Assembly: GCA_937911235.1 (NCBI GenBank)
Contig: CALDPN010000164.1
Span: 1-6,250, forward strand
Direction of reading: 5' to 3'
Source: an uncultured Bacteroidales bacterium
Lineage (GTDB): Bacteria; Bacteroidota; Bacteroidia; Bacteroidales; Paludibacteraceae
DNA: 6,250 bases
The notes below the pieces were generated by a model, which was given only the letters and a program-made list of their open reading frames with translations, was not told the origin of the DNA and ran no database searches. Shown here one piece after another: positions 1 to 6,146 of this stretch (the stretch's first letter is position 1; the number at the start of each line of letters is the position of its first letter). The position numbers were made by a program, and so were the translations under genes.

Positions 1-164
1 ATTTAATACCTTTTTTAATACTACAATTATAAAAATATTTGCTTATATCTAAATAAATAACATATAATTCATTTAAATATTTCAAATTTTTATTTTTACA
101 CCTTTGTTAATAACAATTTTTAGTTTTTCTTGTTTTATGTGGGGTAGGTTTGATGAAATTAATA
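1..164. other. AT-rich intergenic stretch, no gene seen
   Basis: This stretch is extremely A+T rich and I see no coding potential in it. It holds a small palindrome at 104-116 (TTGTTA-A-TAACAA) followed by a T-rich run on the plus strand. That could be a weak terminator for a plus-strand gene lying to the left of the window, but the arms are only 6 bp and AT-rich. A TAnnTTTG match (TAGGTTTG, 145-152, plus) faces into the 3' end of the barrel gene without a -33 partner, so I do not call it a promoter. Confidence 0.6.
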
Positions 165-863
165 TCAATCAAACGTAAAGTCGCACCCTCTTCTAGGGTC
201 GCACCTCTTATTCTTCTTTGTGTGGATGTGAGTTTTTGTGCTGCCAACCCATTGTTTTGGAATTTTGTAAGTAACAGAAAGACAAACTGTTGCGTAGCAG
301 TCTGGCATAAACTTTTCTGGCACTATGGCATCGATGTCGTCTGTAAGGGTAAAACGCCATGTGGCATCTAGGCCTATAGCCCAATCGCTACCCACACTCC
401 ATGCTACACCTGTGCCGATAGGGAAACTTGCGTGAATACCTACATCTTTGCCTGTGGCGTGTGCGTCATATAAGAAACATCCCACACCGCCAAACAGATA
501 TGCTCTCTCTGGCACAAAACTACCCATATTGTTTTCTCTACGTTGTCCTTTGTCTATGAAGTAGTTATACACCACTTGTGCACTAACATCTCCTGCGTGT
601 ACTGCATCATCTACACCATTATTATATCTTAAATATGCATAACTAGCCTCGCCACGAAGACCAAGTTGAGGCATAAAATAATAGGTATAAGAAAGGTTTG
701 CTGCGCCGCCAATATTGCCAGGAAGGTCGAACACAGGATAAGAAGCACCAACTCCAAGGCTAATATGTTGGTTACTATTGTTGCCAAGACGAATCTTTTT
801 TAGTTGTGCGAAAGCACTAAAAGATAATGTAAGGCAAAGTAGAAGTGTGAATATCTTTTTCAT
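165..863 (-). CDS. Outer-membrane beta-barrel protein (secreted, function unknown)
   Basis: The 232-residue product starts with a clear signal peptide: Lys2-Lys3, a hydrophobic core (residues 4-18) and an AFA|Q cleavage site after residue 19. Cys10 is not in a proper lipobox, so a lipoprotein is unlikely. The mature part alternates aromatic and small residues in short strands separated by Gly/Asp/Asn turns, for example HISLGVGASYPVF, NLSYTYYF, LGLRGEASYAYLRY, AQVVYNYFI, AYLFGGVGCFLY, WAIGLDATWRF and ATVCLSVTYKI. This is the pattern of a small Bacteroidetes outer-membrane barrel of about eight strands. The barrel seems to end near residue 208 (VTYKIPKQW). The remaining basic tail of about 24 residues, with two RCD/GCD motifs, is encoded by a short direct repeat and does not look like barrel. 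The ATG at 863 is supported by the signal peptide and by a promoter 9 nt upstream. The substrate or role cannot be inferred, and a non-pore surface protein is also possible. Confidence 0.8.
   Translation of the reverse strand: MKKIFTLLLCLTLSFSAFAQLKKIRLGNNSNQHISLGVGASYPVFDLPGNIGGAANLSYTYYFMPQLGLRGEASYAYLRYNNGVDDAVHAGDVSAQVVYNYFIDKGQRRENNMGSFVPERAYLFGGVGCFLYDAHATGKDVGIHASFPIGTGVAWSVGSDWAIGLDATWRFTLTDDIDAIVPEKFMPDCYATVCLSVTYKIPKQWVGSTKTHIHTKKNKRCDPRRGCDFTFD
180..209. repeat. Two-copy 18-bp-period direct repeat in the barrel gene tail
   Basis: GTCGCACCCTCTT (180-192) recurs as GTCGCACCTCTT (198-209), with one base deleted in the second copy and an 18-bp start-to-start period. A small inverted repeat, ACCCT(185-189)-CTTCT-AGGGT(195-199), lies across the two copies. 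On the minus strand the repeat encodes the tail residues RCDPRRGCD. The repetition is visible directly. Whether it belongs to a dispersed repeat family cannot be told from one locus. Confidence 0.7.
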
Positions 864-871
864 AGCGATGG

Positions 872-879
872 CAAAGGTA
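872..879 (-). promoter_or_regulatory. -7 element of the barrel protein gene
   Basis: Read on the minus strand this is TACCTTTG, a full match to the Bacteroidetes TAnnTTTG element. No TTTG is seen at the -33 spacing. Its downstream edge is only 8 nt from the ATG at 863, so transcription starting about 5-8 nt downstream would give an mRNA with almost no leader. Confidence 0.6.
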
Positions 880-893
880 ATGAAATTTTTAAT

Positions 894-901
894 TAATTTT
901 G
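894..901 (+). promoter_or_regulatory. -7 element of the patatin-like gene
   Basis: TAATTTTG matches TAnnTTTG and lies 24 nt before the ATG at 926, which predicts a leader of roughly 18-20 nt. It decides the start codon: an in-frame TTG at 899 overlaps this element and so would not be transcribed. There is no clear -33 TTTG. It lies back to back with the minus-strand TACCTTTG at 872-879. Confidence 0.6.
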
Positions 902-925
902 CAGGCGAGAAAAGAAATTACAAAC

Positions 926-1801
926 ATGAGTAAAGGCTTTATTATAGACGAAAACACTGCGCTAATCCTAGAAGGTGGCGGCATGAGAGGTACTTTTACA
1001 AGTGGTGTGCTAGATTATTTTTTAGACCAAGGTGTAGATTTTCCATTTACAGTGGGAGTGAGTGCTGGTGCATGTAATGGGCTTTCGTATATGTCGAAAC
1101 AACGCGGCAGGGCGCGCAGAAGCAATATTGACCTTTACGAAGAATATAGATACGTGGGGCTGAAATATCTTCTTACTCAGCGTAATATAATGGATTTTAA
1201 ACTTCTTTTCGAGGATTTCCCAGAGAGAATTTGCCCATACGATTATGATACGTTTTTCGCTCGCAAAGAAAGATTTGTGATGGTTACCACCAACTGCCTA
1301 ACGGGCGAGGCATGTTATATGGAAGAAAAATCCGATGCTAAAAGAGTGATTGAAATTGTGAAAGCCTCGAGCAGTTTGCCGTTTGCGGCGCCTATGGTAG
1401 AAATAGATGGCATTCCAATGCTCGATGGTGGCGTGTCTGACTCTATTCCGGTGCAGTATGCTATGAGTGAGGGTTTTAAGAAATTTGTAATTGTGCTCAC
1501 TCGCAACAAAGATTATAGAAAAGACGAAAAAACAAACCCACTTGTAAAGTATTTTTACAAGAAATTTCCAAAACTTCAAGAAGCAATAAATAATAGGGCT
1601 GTAAGTTATAATAGGACCTTAGATTTGATTGATGAGTTAGAGGCAAGGGGTGTGGCACTTGTTATTCGCCCACAAAAGCCACTCAAGGTGAGTAGGATAG
1701 AGAAGGATGTGAATAAACTTGTGGAACTTTACAACGAAGGATACGAATTGGCAAGTGAGAAGTTAGGAGTTAGGGTTAGGAGTTACAATAATGTAACATA
1801 A
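926..1801 (+). CDS. Patatin-like phospholipase, YjjU family
   Basis: The 291-residue product is a Ser-Asp dyad lipid acyl hydrolase of the patatin superfamily. The oxyanion-hole motif is EGGGMRG (residues 16-22). The nucleophile is Ser46 in GVSAG (44-48). The catalytic Asp is Asp167 in LDGGVSDSIPV (166-176). Order, spacing and overall length resemble E. coli YjjU (COG4667), including the 'KASSSLPFAAP' stretch before the Asp motif and a C-terminal part with 'VIRPQKPLKVSRIEKD' like that family's accessory domain. No signal peptide or membrane span is seen, so it is probably cytoplasmic or peripheral; the lipid substrate is not known. I chose the ATG at 926 over the upstream TTG at 899 because the latter lies in the promoter. 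Arg codons are mainly AGA, AGG and CGC, unlike korAB. The last dozen codons run through a heptamer tandem repeat, so the extreme C-terminus is probably not conserved. Confidence 0.9.
   Translation: MSKGFIIDENTALILEGGGMRGTFTSGVLDYFLDQGVDFPFTVGVSAGACNGLSYMSKQRGRARRSNIDLYEEYRYVGLKYLLTQRNIMDFKLLFEDFPERICPYDYDTFFARKERFVMVTTNCLTGEACYMEEKSDAKRVIEIVKASSSLPFAAPMVEIDGIPMLDGGVSDSIPVQYAMSEGFKKFVIVLTRNKDYRKDEKTNPLVKYFYKKFPKLQEAINNRAVSYNRTLDLIDELEARGVALVIRPQKPLKVSRIEKDVNKLVELYNEGYELASEKLGVRVRSYNNVT
1761..1785 (+). repeat. Degenerate AGTTAGG heptamer tandem repeat at gene 3' end
   Basis: The sequence reads AGTTAGG (1761-1767), AGTTAGG (1768-1774), GTTAGG (1775-1780, one A lost), then AGTTA (1781-1785), which is about 3.5 copies of a 7-bp unit. 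It lies inside the patatin-like CDS and encodes KLGVRVRSY. Because the unit is not a multiple of three, a gain or loss of a copy would shift the frame of the final codons. Confidence 0.75.
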
Positions 1802-1808
1802 TTGTAAC
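1782..1808 (+). terminator. Inverted repeat over the patatin-like gene stop codon (weak terminator candidate)
   Basis: GTTACAAT (1782-1789) pairs exactly with ATTGTAAC (1801-1808) around an 11-nt loop; an alternative GTTAC(1782-1786)/GTAAC(1793-1797) hairpin nests inside. The stop codon (1799-1801) is in the structure. There is no continuous T tract right after it, so it is only a candidate terminator or 3'-end stabilising hairpin. Confidence 0.3.
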
Positions 1809-1833
1809 TTATTCATTGAATATACTACGAATA

Positions 1834-1880
1834 TGCAAAGAATTTGCAGGAAATATGAATAATACTGCAAAAATTTTGCA
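1834..1880. promoter_or_regulatory. Twin palindromes TGCAAA-N3-TTTGCA upstream of korAB (putative operator)
   Basis: Two 15-bp palindromes are present: TGCAAAGAATTTGCA (1834-1848) and TGCAAAAATTTTGCA (1866-1880). Their 6-bp arms are identical and they are 32 bp apart, about three helical turns, so they fall on the same DNA face. The right-hand one contains the -33 TTTG of the korAB promoter (1875-1878). This is the geometry expected for a dimeric regulator, but no regulator is identified. An alternative is that the second palindrome, which is followed by a T-rich run (1881-1905), acts as an intrinsic terminator for the upstream gene. Confidence 0.45.
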
Positions 1881-1906
1881 TATTTTTATTTTTTTTATTA
1901 GTTTTG
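1875..1906 (+). promoter_or_regulatory. korAB promoter (-33 TTTG, -7 TAGTTTTG)
   Basis: TTTG at 1875-1878 and TAGTTTTG (TAnnTTTG) at 1899-1906 are separated by exactly 20 nt, the typical arrangement for the Bacteroidetes primary sigma factor. Transcription should start near 1912-1914, leaving an AT-rich leader of about 45 nt before the korA ATG. The leader has no evident Shine-Dalgarno sequence. This is one of the two best promoters in the window. Confidence 0.75.
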
Positions 1907-1958
1907 TAACTTCATAGAGTACAAATTTAAGAATAATAATCATTAATAATTATAACAG

Positions 1959-3794
1959 ATGAAAATAGAAGCGTTGGAAGATGTAACAGTCCGCTTTAGT
2001 GGCGACTCAGGTGACGGTATGCAGCTTGCTGGTAATATATTTTCTACCATTTCTGCTACTGCCGGAAACGACATTAGTACTTTCCCAGATTTCCCTGCAG
2101 ACATTCGTGCTCCACAAGGTACATTAACAGGTGTATCTGGTTTCCAAGTACACATTGGTTCAGACAAAGTATTAACCCCTGGTGACAAATGTGATGTTTT
2201 AATTGCAATGAACCCTGCTGCTCTTAAAACTCAATACAAATTTTGTTCACCACGTTCTATAATTATTGTAGACACAGATTCATTCCAAGAATCAGATCTT
2301 AAAAAAGCTCTTTTTGCTACAAACAATCCATTCGAAGAACTAGGAATTAAAAACGACGTAGTTGAAGCTCCTATTTCAAGTATGTGTAAAGAAGCTCTTA
2401 AAGATTCAGGTCTTGACAATAAATCAATTTTACGTTGCAAAAACATGTTTGCCCTAGGTCTTGTATGTTGGCTGTTCAACAGAAACCTAGCAAGCGCAGA
2501 AGAAATGCTACGTGAAAAATTTGCTAAAAAACCAGAAATCGCAGCAGCAAACATTAAAGTTTTAAATGCTGGTTACGACTATGGTCACAATATTCACGCT
2601 TCAGTAAGCACTACTTACACAGTAGATAGCAAAGCTACTAAAGCTCCAGGTAAATATATGGATATCAACGGTAATAAAGCTACTTCATACGGCTTTATCG
2701 CTGCAGCAGAAAAATCTGGCCTACGTTTATATTTAGGTTCATATCCTATTACTCCTGCCACAGATGTTCTTCACGAACTATCTAAACACAAATCACTAGG
2801 CGTTGTTACAGTACAAGCAGAAGACGAAATCGCTGGTTGTGCTTCAGCAGTAGGTGCTGCATTTGCAGGTGCATTAGCAATTACATCTACCTCAGGTCCT
2901 GGTGTTTGTTTAAAAAGTGAGGCTATCGGCTTGGCTGTTATGGCCGAGTTGCCTTTGGTAGTAATCGACGTACAACGTGGTGGTCCTTCAACAGGTCTTC
3001 CTACCAAGTCTGAACAAACAGACCTTCTTCAAGCTCTTTATGGCCGTAACGGCGAAAGCCCAATGCCAGTAATCGCAGCTAAATCTCCAGCAGACTGCTT
3101 CGATTCTGCATTTATGGCTTGTAAAATTGCAGTAGAACACATGACTCCTGTAGTTCTTCTTACAGACGCGTTCATTGCAAATGGTTCAGCAGCTTGGAAA
3201 CTTCCTTCACTTGAAGATTATCCAACTATTACTCCTCCATACGTTACAGCTGATATGGCAGGTAAATGGACTCCATTTATGCGTAACGAAGAAACAGGTG
3301 CTCGCTACTGGGCTCTTCCTGGTACAGAAGGTTTCGCTCACCGTATTGGTGGTCTAGAAAAGAGCAACGAAACAGGTGCTATTTCTACAGAACCAGAAAA
3401 TCACCACCTAATGACTATCCTTCGTCAAGAAAAAGTGAACAAAATTCCAGTTCCTGACGTAGAAGTAGAAGGTGCAGAAGATGCAGATCTTCTTGTAGTT
3501 GGTTTCGGTGGCACATACGGTCACTTACGTTCAGCAGTAGATGAAATGAACAAAGCAGGCAACAAAGTTGCTCTAACTCACTTCACTTACATCAACCCAC
3601 TTCCAAAAAATACAGAAGAAGTGCTTCGTAAATACAAAAAAGTAGTTGTGGCAGAACAAAATATGGGTCAGTTCGCAATGTATTTACGTTCTAAAGTAGA
3701 AGGTGTTCATTTTAACCAATTCAACCAAGTTAAAGGTCAACCATTTGTGGTTAACGAACTAGTTGAAGCATTTACAAACCTATTAAAAGCTTAA
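1959..3794 (+). CDS. korA: 2-oxoacid (2-oxoglutarate):ferredoxin oxidoreductase, fused gamma-alpha subunit
   Basis: The 611-residue protein is the large subunit of a thiamine-diphosphate-dependent, CoA-acylating 2-oxoacid:ferredoxin oxidoreductase (2-oxoglutarate + CoA + oxidised ferredoxin to succinyl-CoA + CO2 + reduced ferredoxin). Residues about 8-190 form the gamma domain, beginning with VRFSGDSGDGMQLAG (11-25). A linker follows. The alpha (PYR) domain begins near 233 and carries the family YPITPAT motif (262-268) and QRGGPSTGLP (339-348), whose Arg340 corresponds to the residue that contacts the 2-oxoacid carboxylate in characterised relatives. Residues about 508-607 form the C-terminal domain (LLVVGFGGTYGHLRSAV ... 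VVVAEQNMGQF). The fused two-subunit architecture and length are normal for the family. 2-Oxoglutarate is the likeliest substrate by relationship to Bacteroidales korAB, but pyruvate or other 2-oxoacids are not excluded by sequence alone. Nearly all Arg codons are CGT, suggesting strong expression. korB follows after 3 nt. Confidence 0.93.
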   Translation: MKIEALEDVTVRFSGDSGDGMQLAGNIFSTISATAGNDISTFPDFPADIRAPQGTLTGVSGFQVHIGSDKVLTPGDKCDVLIAMNPAALKTQYKFCSPRSIIIVDTDSFQESDLKKALFATNNPFEELGIKNDVVEAPISSMCKEALKDSGLDNKSILRCKNMFALGLVCWLFNRNLASAEEMLREKFAKKPEIAAANIKVLNAGYDYGHNIHASVSTTYTVDSKATKAPGKYMDINGNKATSYGFIAAAEKSGLRLYLGSYPITPATDVLHELSKHKSLGVVTVQAEDEIAGCASAVGAAFAGALAITSTSGPGVCLKSEAIGLAVMAELPLVVIDVQRGGPSTGLPTKSEQTDLLQALYGRNGESPMPVIAAKSPADCFDSAFMACKIAVEHMTPVVLLTDAFIANGSAAWKLPSLEDYPTITPPYVTADMAGKWTPFMRNEETGARYWALPGTEGFAHRIGGLEKSNETGAISTEPENHHLMTILRQEKVNKIPVPDVEVEGAEDADLLVVGFGGTYGHLRSAVDEMNKAGNKVALTHFTYINPLPKNTEEVLRKYKKVVVAEQNMGQFAMYLRSKVEGVHFNQFNQVKGQPFVVNELVEAFTNLLKA

Positions 3795-3797
3795 GTT

Positions 3798-4802
3798 ATG
3801 TCAGAATATACAGCAAAAGATTATAAAGCAGGACAACCTCGTTGGTGTCCAGGTTGTGGTGACCATGCGCTACTTAATTCTTTACACAAAGCCATGGCTA
3901 CACTAGGTGTACCTCCACACGAAATCGCAGTTATTTCAGGTATCGGCTGTTCTTCACGTCTACCTTATTATATGAACACATACGGTATGCACACAATTCA
4001 CGGTCGTGCAGCTGCTATTGCTACAGGTGTGAAAGTAGCAAATCCAGAACTTACTGTATGGCAAATCTCTGGTGACGGCGACGGCTTAGCTATTGGTGGT
4101 AACCACTTTATTCACGCACTTCGTAGAAATATCGACCTTAATATGATTCTTCTAAACAACCGTATCTACGGTCTAACAAAAGGTCAATATTCACCTACAT
4201 CTGCTCGTGGTTTCGTAAGTAAATCTTCTCCATACGGTACTGTAGAAGACCCATTCCGCCCAGCAGAACTTTGCTTCGGTGCTCGTGGTCGTTTCTTTGC
4301 TCGTTGCGTAGCTGTAGACCTAAAAGGTTCTGAAGATGTGCTAGTAAAAGCTGCTCGTCACAAAGGTGCTTCTGTAGTAGAAGTTCTTCAAAACTGTGTT
4401 ATCTTCAACAACGGTACACACGACAGCCTTGCCACAGCAGAACTTCGTAGCAAAAATGCAATCTATCTAGAACACGGCAAACCAATGATTTTCGGTGAAA
4501 ACCGCGAACTAGGTCTTATGCAAGAAGGTTTTGGTCTTAAAGTAGTGAAAATAGGTGAAAACGGTATCACCGAAAAAGATATCCTTGTTCACGACGCTCA
4601 CTGCATGGACAACACACTTCAACTTAAACTTGCTCTTATGGAAGGTCCAGACTTCCCAGTAGCTCTAGGTGTTATCCGCGACGTAGATGCTCCTACCTAC
4701 AACGACGCAGTTTACGCTCAAGTAGAAGAAGTAACCACAAAGAAAAATTATCATAATTTTGATGAGTTACTAGAAACTAACGAAACATGGGAGATTAAGT
4801 AA
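3798..4802 (+). CDS. korB: 2-oxoacid (2-oxoglutarate):ferredoxin oxidoreductase, beta subunit
   Basis: The 334-residue beta subunit binds thiamine diphosphate/Mg2+ and the single [4Fe-4S] cluster that passes electrons to ferredoxin. The four expected cluster cysteines are present: Cys17 and Cys20 (WCPGCGDH), Cys51 (GIGCSSR) and Cys200 (VLQNC). The thiamine motif starts at GDGDG (92-96) and ends at NN (120-121), and the family signature LLNNRIYGLTKGQYSPTS (118-135) is intact. A substrate-pocket stretch GMHTIHGRAAAIATGVK (63-79) is also typical. Only three bases separate it from korA, so the two are certainly cotranscribed and translation is likely coupled. No ferredoxin or extra delta subunit gene follows; the operon ends at a hairpin 21 nt downstream. 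Codon use matches korA. Confidence 0.94.
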   Translation: MSEYTAKDYKAGQPRWCPGCGDHALLNSLHKAMATLGVPPHEIAVISGIGCSSRLPYYMNTYGMHTIHGRAAAIATGVKVANPELTVWQISGDGDGLAIGGNHFIHALRRNIDLNMILLNNRIYGLTKGQYSPTSARGFVSKSSPYGTVEDPFRPAELCFGARGRFFARCVAVDLKGSEDVLVKAARHKGASVVEVLQNCVIFNNGTHDSLATAELRSKNAIYLEHGKPMIFGENRELGLMQEGFGLKVVKIGENGITEKDILVHDAHCMDNTLQLKLALMEGPDFPVALGVIRDVDAPTYNDAVYAQVEEVTTKKNYHNFDELLETNETWEIK

Positions 4803-4803
4803 A

Positions 4804-4820
4804 TCACTCTCTATGAGTGA
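4804..4820 (+). repeat. Small hairpin just after korB
   Basis: TCACTC (4804-4809) pairs with GAGTGA (4815-4820) around a TCTAT loop, immediately after the korB stop and 2 nt before the main terminator stem. It may help protect the korAB 3' end or be incidental; 6 bp of stem is modest. Confidence 0.3.
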
Positions 4821-4822
4821 AA

Positions 4823-4866
4823 ATATAAAAAAAACTAACATTGAAAAATGTTAGTTTTTTTTATAT
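4823..4866. terminator. Bidirectional terminator between convergent korB and dapL
   Basis: A perfect 20-bp stem (4823-4842 with 4847-4866) encloses a GAAA loop (4843-4846). The core is CTAACATT/AATGTTAG, flanked by an 8-A tract (4827-4834) and an 8-T tract (4855-4862). Read on either strand, the core hairpin is followed by eight T residues, so it can terminate both korAB from the left and dapL from the right. The dapL stop codon (complement of 4861-4863) lies inside the right arm. Confidence 0.85.
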
Positions 4867-6090
4867 CCAGTTGCTGATGCGTTGCATCGCTTCAATTGTA
4901 TTCTCGCGGGAGTTGAAGCCGGTTAGGCGGAAGTAGCCTTCACCCATTTGGCCAAAGCCGGCACCTGGGGTGCATACCACGTTTATATCGTAAAGGAGTT
5001 CTTGGAAAAATTTCCATGAAGTGGTGTGGTGAGGAGTTTTTACCCACACGTGAGGAGAGTTTACGCCACCATACACGGTGAAGCCACATTTTGTAAGCTC
5101 TTCTCTTATTATTTTGGCATTGGTTAGGTAATAAGAAACCATTTCTTTCACCTCTTGCATGCCCTCTGGTGAGTAAAGCGCTTCTGCTCCTTTTTGAATA
5201 ACGTATGAAGTACCATTATAATATGTGGTGTTGCGTTGCCACCAAAGTTTGTTTACCTCTATGGCGTTGCCATAAAGGGTGAAACCAATAATTTCGTGAG
5301 GAACCACTGTGTATGAGCATCTTAGACCAGTGAAACCTGCAGTTTTTGAATAACTTCTAATCTCAATGGCACATTTTTTTGCACCCTTAATCTCATAGAT
5401 AGAGTGGGGAACATTCTTCTCTGTGATGTATGAAAAATATGCACCGTCGTAGATGATAATCGCATGATTTTCAAGTGCGTAGTCCACCCATTTTTTAAGT
5501 TCTGCTTTGTTTAGGGCAATGCCAGTAGGGTTGTTTGGATAGCAAAGGTAAATAATGTCTACCTTTTCCTTTGGCAGTTCTGGTACGAAATCACTTTTTG
5601 CAGAGCATGGAATGTAAACAATATTACTCCAAAGGTTGTTGTCGGTAAGGTAACCAGAACGTCCGCCCATTATTGCCGCATTTTCGTATACAGGATAAAC
5701 AGGGTCGGTAATACCAATAATATTATCTCTACCAAAAATGTGGCCAATGTTGCCCACGTCAGACTTAGAACCGTCGCTAATAAAAATTTCATCGGCACTA
5801 AGAGTTACTCCGCGAGGAGCATAGTCGTGCTTAATAATACAGTTTTTAAGGAAACTATAACCTGTTTCAGGACCATAGCCTTTAAAGGTTTTAGCATCGG
5901 AAAGTTCTTCCACAGCACTCTTCATTGCCGTTAAGGCAGACGCAGGAATAGGACGAGAAACGTCGCCCAACCCCAAACTAATCACGTTAGCTTTAGGATT
6001 GATAATCTTGTGAGCATTAACCTTTTGTTGAATCTCATTAAAGAAATAATACTCAGGAAGTTTTAGATAATTCTCGTTGATAAGTGCCAT
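4861..6090 (-). CDS. dapL: LL-diaminopimelate aminotransferase
   Basis: This 409-residue fold-type I PLP enzyme converts tetrahydrodipicolinate and glutamate to LL-2,6-diaminopimelate plus 2-oxoglutarate (EC 2.6.1.83), a one-step bypass of the acylated diaminopimelate routes to lysine and peptidoglycan. Family landmarks are all present: LGLGDVSRPIP (39-49), YGPETGYSFLK (72-82), ISDGSKSD (104-111), DPVYPVY (129-135), YPNNPTG (184-190), YDGAYFSY (214-221) and the PLP-lysine motif SYSKTAGFTGLR (246-257), with Lys249 as the Schiff-base residue. Length matches plant, chlamydial and Bacteroidetes DapL proteins. The ATG at 6090 is followed by the usual N-terminus ALINENYLKLPEYYFF. The gene stands alone, convergent with korB and divergent from fabD. 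Its product 2-oxoglutarate is also a probable KorAB substrate, but that link is generic and not evidence of a shared pathway. Confidence 0.95.
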   Translation of the reverse strand: MALINENYLKLPEYYFFNEIQQKVNAHKIINPKANVISLGLGDVSRPIPASALTAMKSAVEELSDAKTFKGYGPETGYSFLKNCIIKHDYAPRGVTLSADEIFISDGSKSDVGNIGHIFGRDNIIGITDPVYPVYENAAIMGGRSGYLTDNNLWSNIVYIPCSAKSDFVPELPKEKVDIIYLCYPNNPTGIALNKAELKKWVDYALENHAIIIYDGAYFSYITEKNVPHSIYEIKGAKKCAIEIRSYSKTAGFTGLRCSYTVVPHEIIGFTLYGNAIEVNKLWWQRNTTYYNGTSYVIQKGAEALYSPEGMQEVKEMVSYYLTNAKIIREELTKCGFTVYGGVNSPHVWVKTPHHTTSWKFFQELLYDINVVCTPGAGFGQMGEGYFRLTGFNSRENTIEAMQRISNWI

Positions 6091-6097
6091 ATAAATG

Positions 6098-6129
6098 CAA
6101 AATTACATAAAAATGCACTATTTTACAAA
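6098..6129 (-). promoter_or_regulatory. dapL promoter (-33 TTTG, -7 TAATTTTG)
   Basis: On the minus strand, TTTG (complement of 6126-6129) is followed after exactly 20 nt by TAATTTTG (complement of 6098-6105). Only 7 nt separate this -7 element from the dapL ATG at 6090. A start site at the normal distance would fall at or within a few bases of the ATG, predicting a leaderless or nearly leaderless mRNA. Confidence 0.75.
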
Positions 6130-6146
6130 AAAACAATGTATTTCCG

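Noticed and set aside
104..116. TTGTTAATAACAA as a possible DnaA box or origin element
   Set aside because: It is a single imperfect site with no cluster of DnaA boxes and no replication genes nearby; a chance AT-rich palindrome is more likely.
150..371. Plus-strand reading frame of 73 codons antisense to the barrel gene, with a TAGGTTTG just before it
   Set aside because: It is overlapped by a convincing secreted protein on the other strand, has no recognisable domain, and the TAnnTTTG lacks a -33 partner. A chance match in AT-rich DNA is likely.
899..925. TTG at 899 as start of the patatin-like protein
   Set aside because: The TTG lies inside the -7 element TAATTTTG, and family similarity begins after the ATG at 926.
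1298..1579. Minus-strand reading frames inside the patatin-like gene
   Set aside because: They are shadows of a gene with intact catalytic motifs; the translated products look random and have no promoter.
165..1801. Barrel protein plus patatin-like hydrolase as a defence or secretion system (patatins occur in CBASS and in type V-like fusions)
   Set aside because: No nucleotidyltransferase, sensor or transporter partner is present. The patatin is of the YjjU housekeeping type, the two genes are divergent, and the barrel is a separate small protein.
2231..2554. Minus-strand 107-codon frame inside korA
   Set aside because: It is antisense to a conserved gene with strong codon bias, which readily creates open frames on the other strand.
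4813..4854. A 13-codon frame (starting MSENIKK) after korB
   Set aside because: It runs through the terminator stem and is only a by-product of the hairpin sequence.
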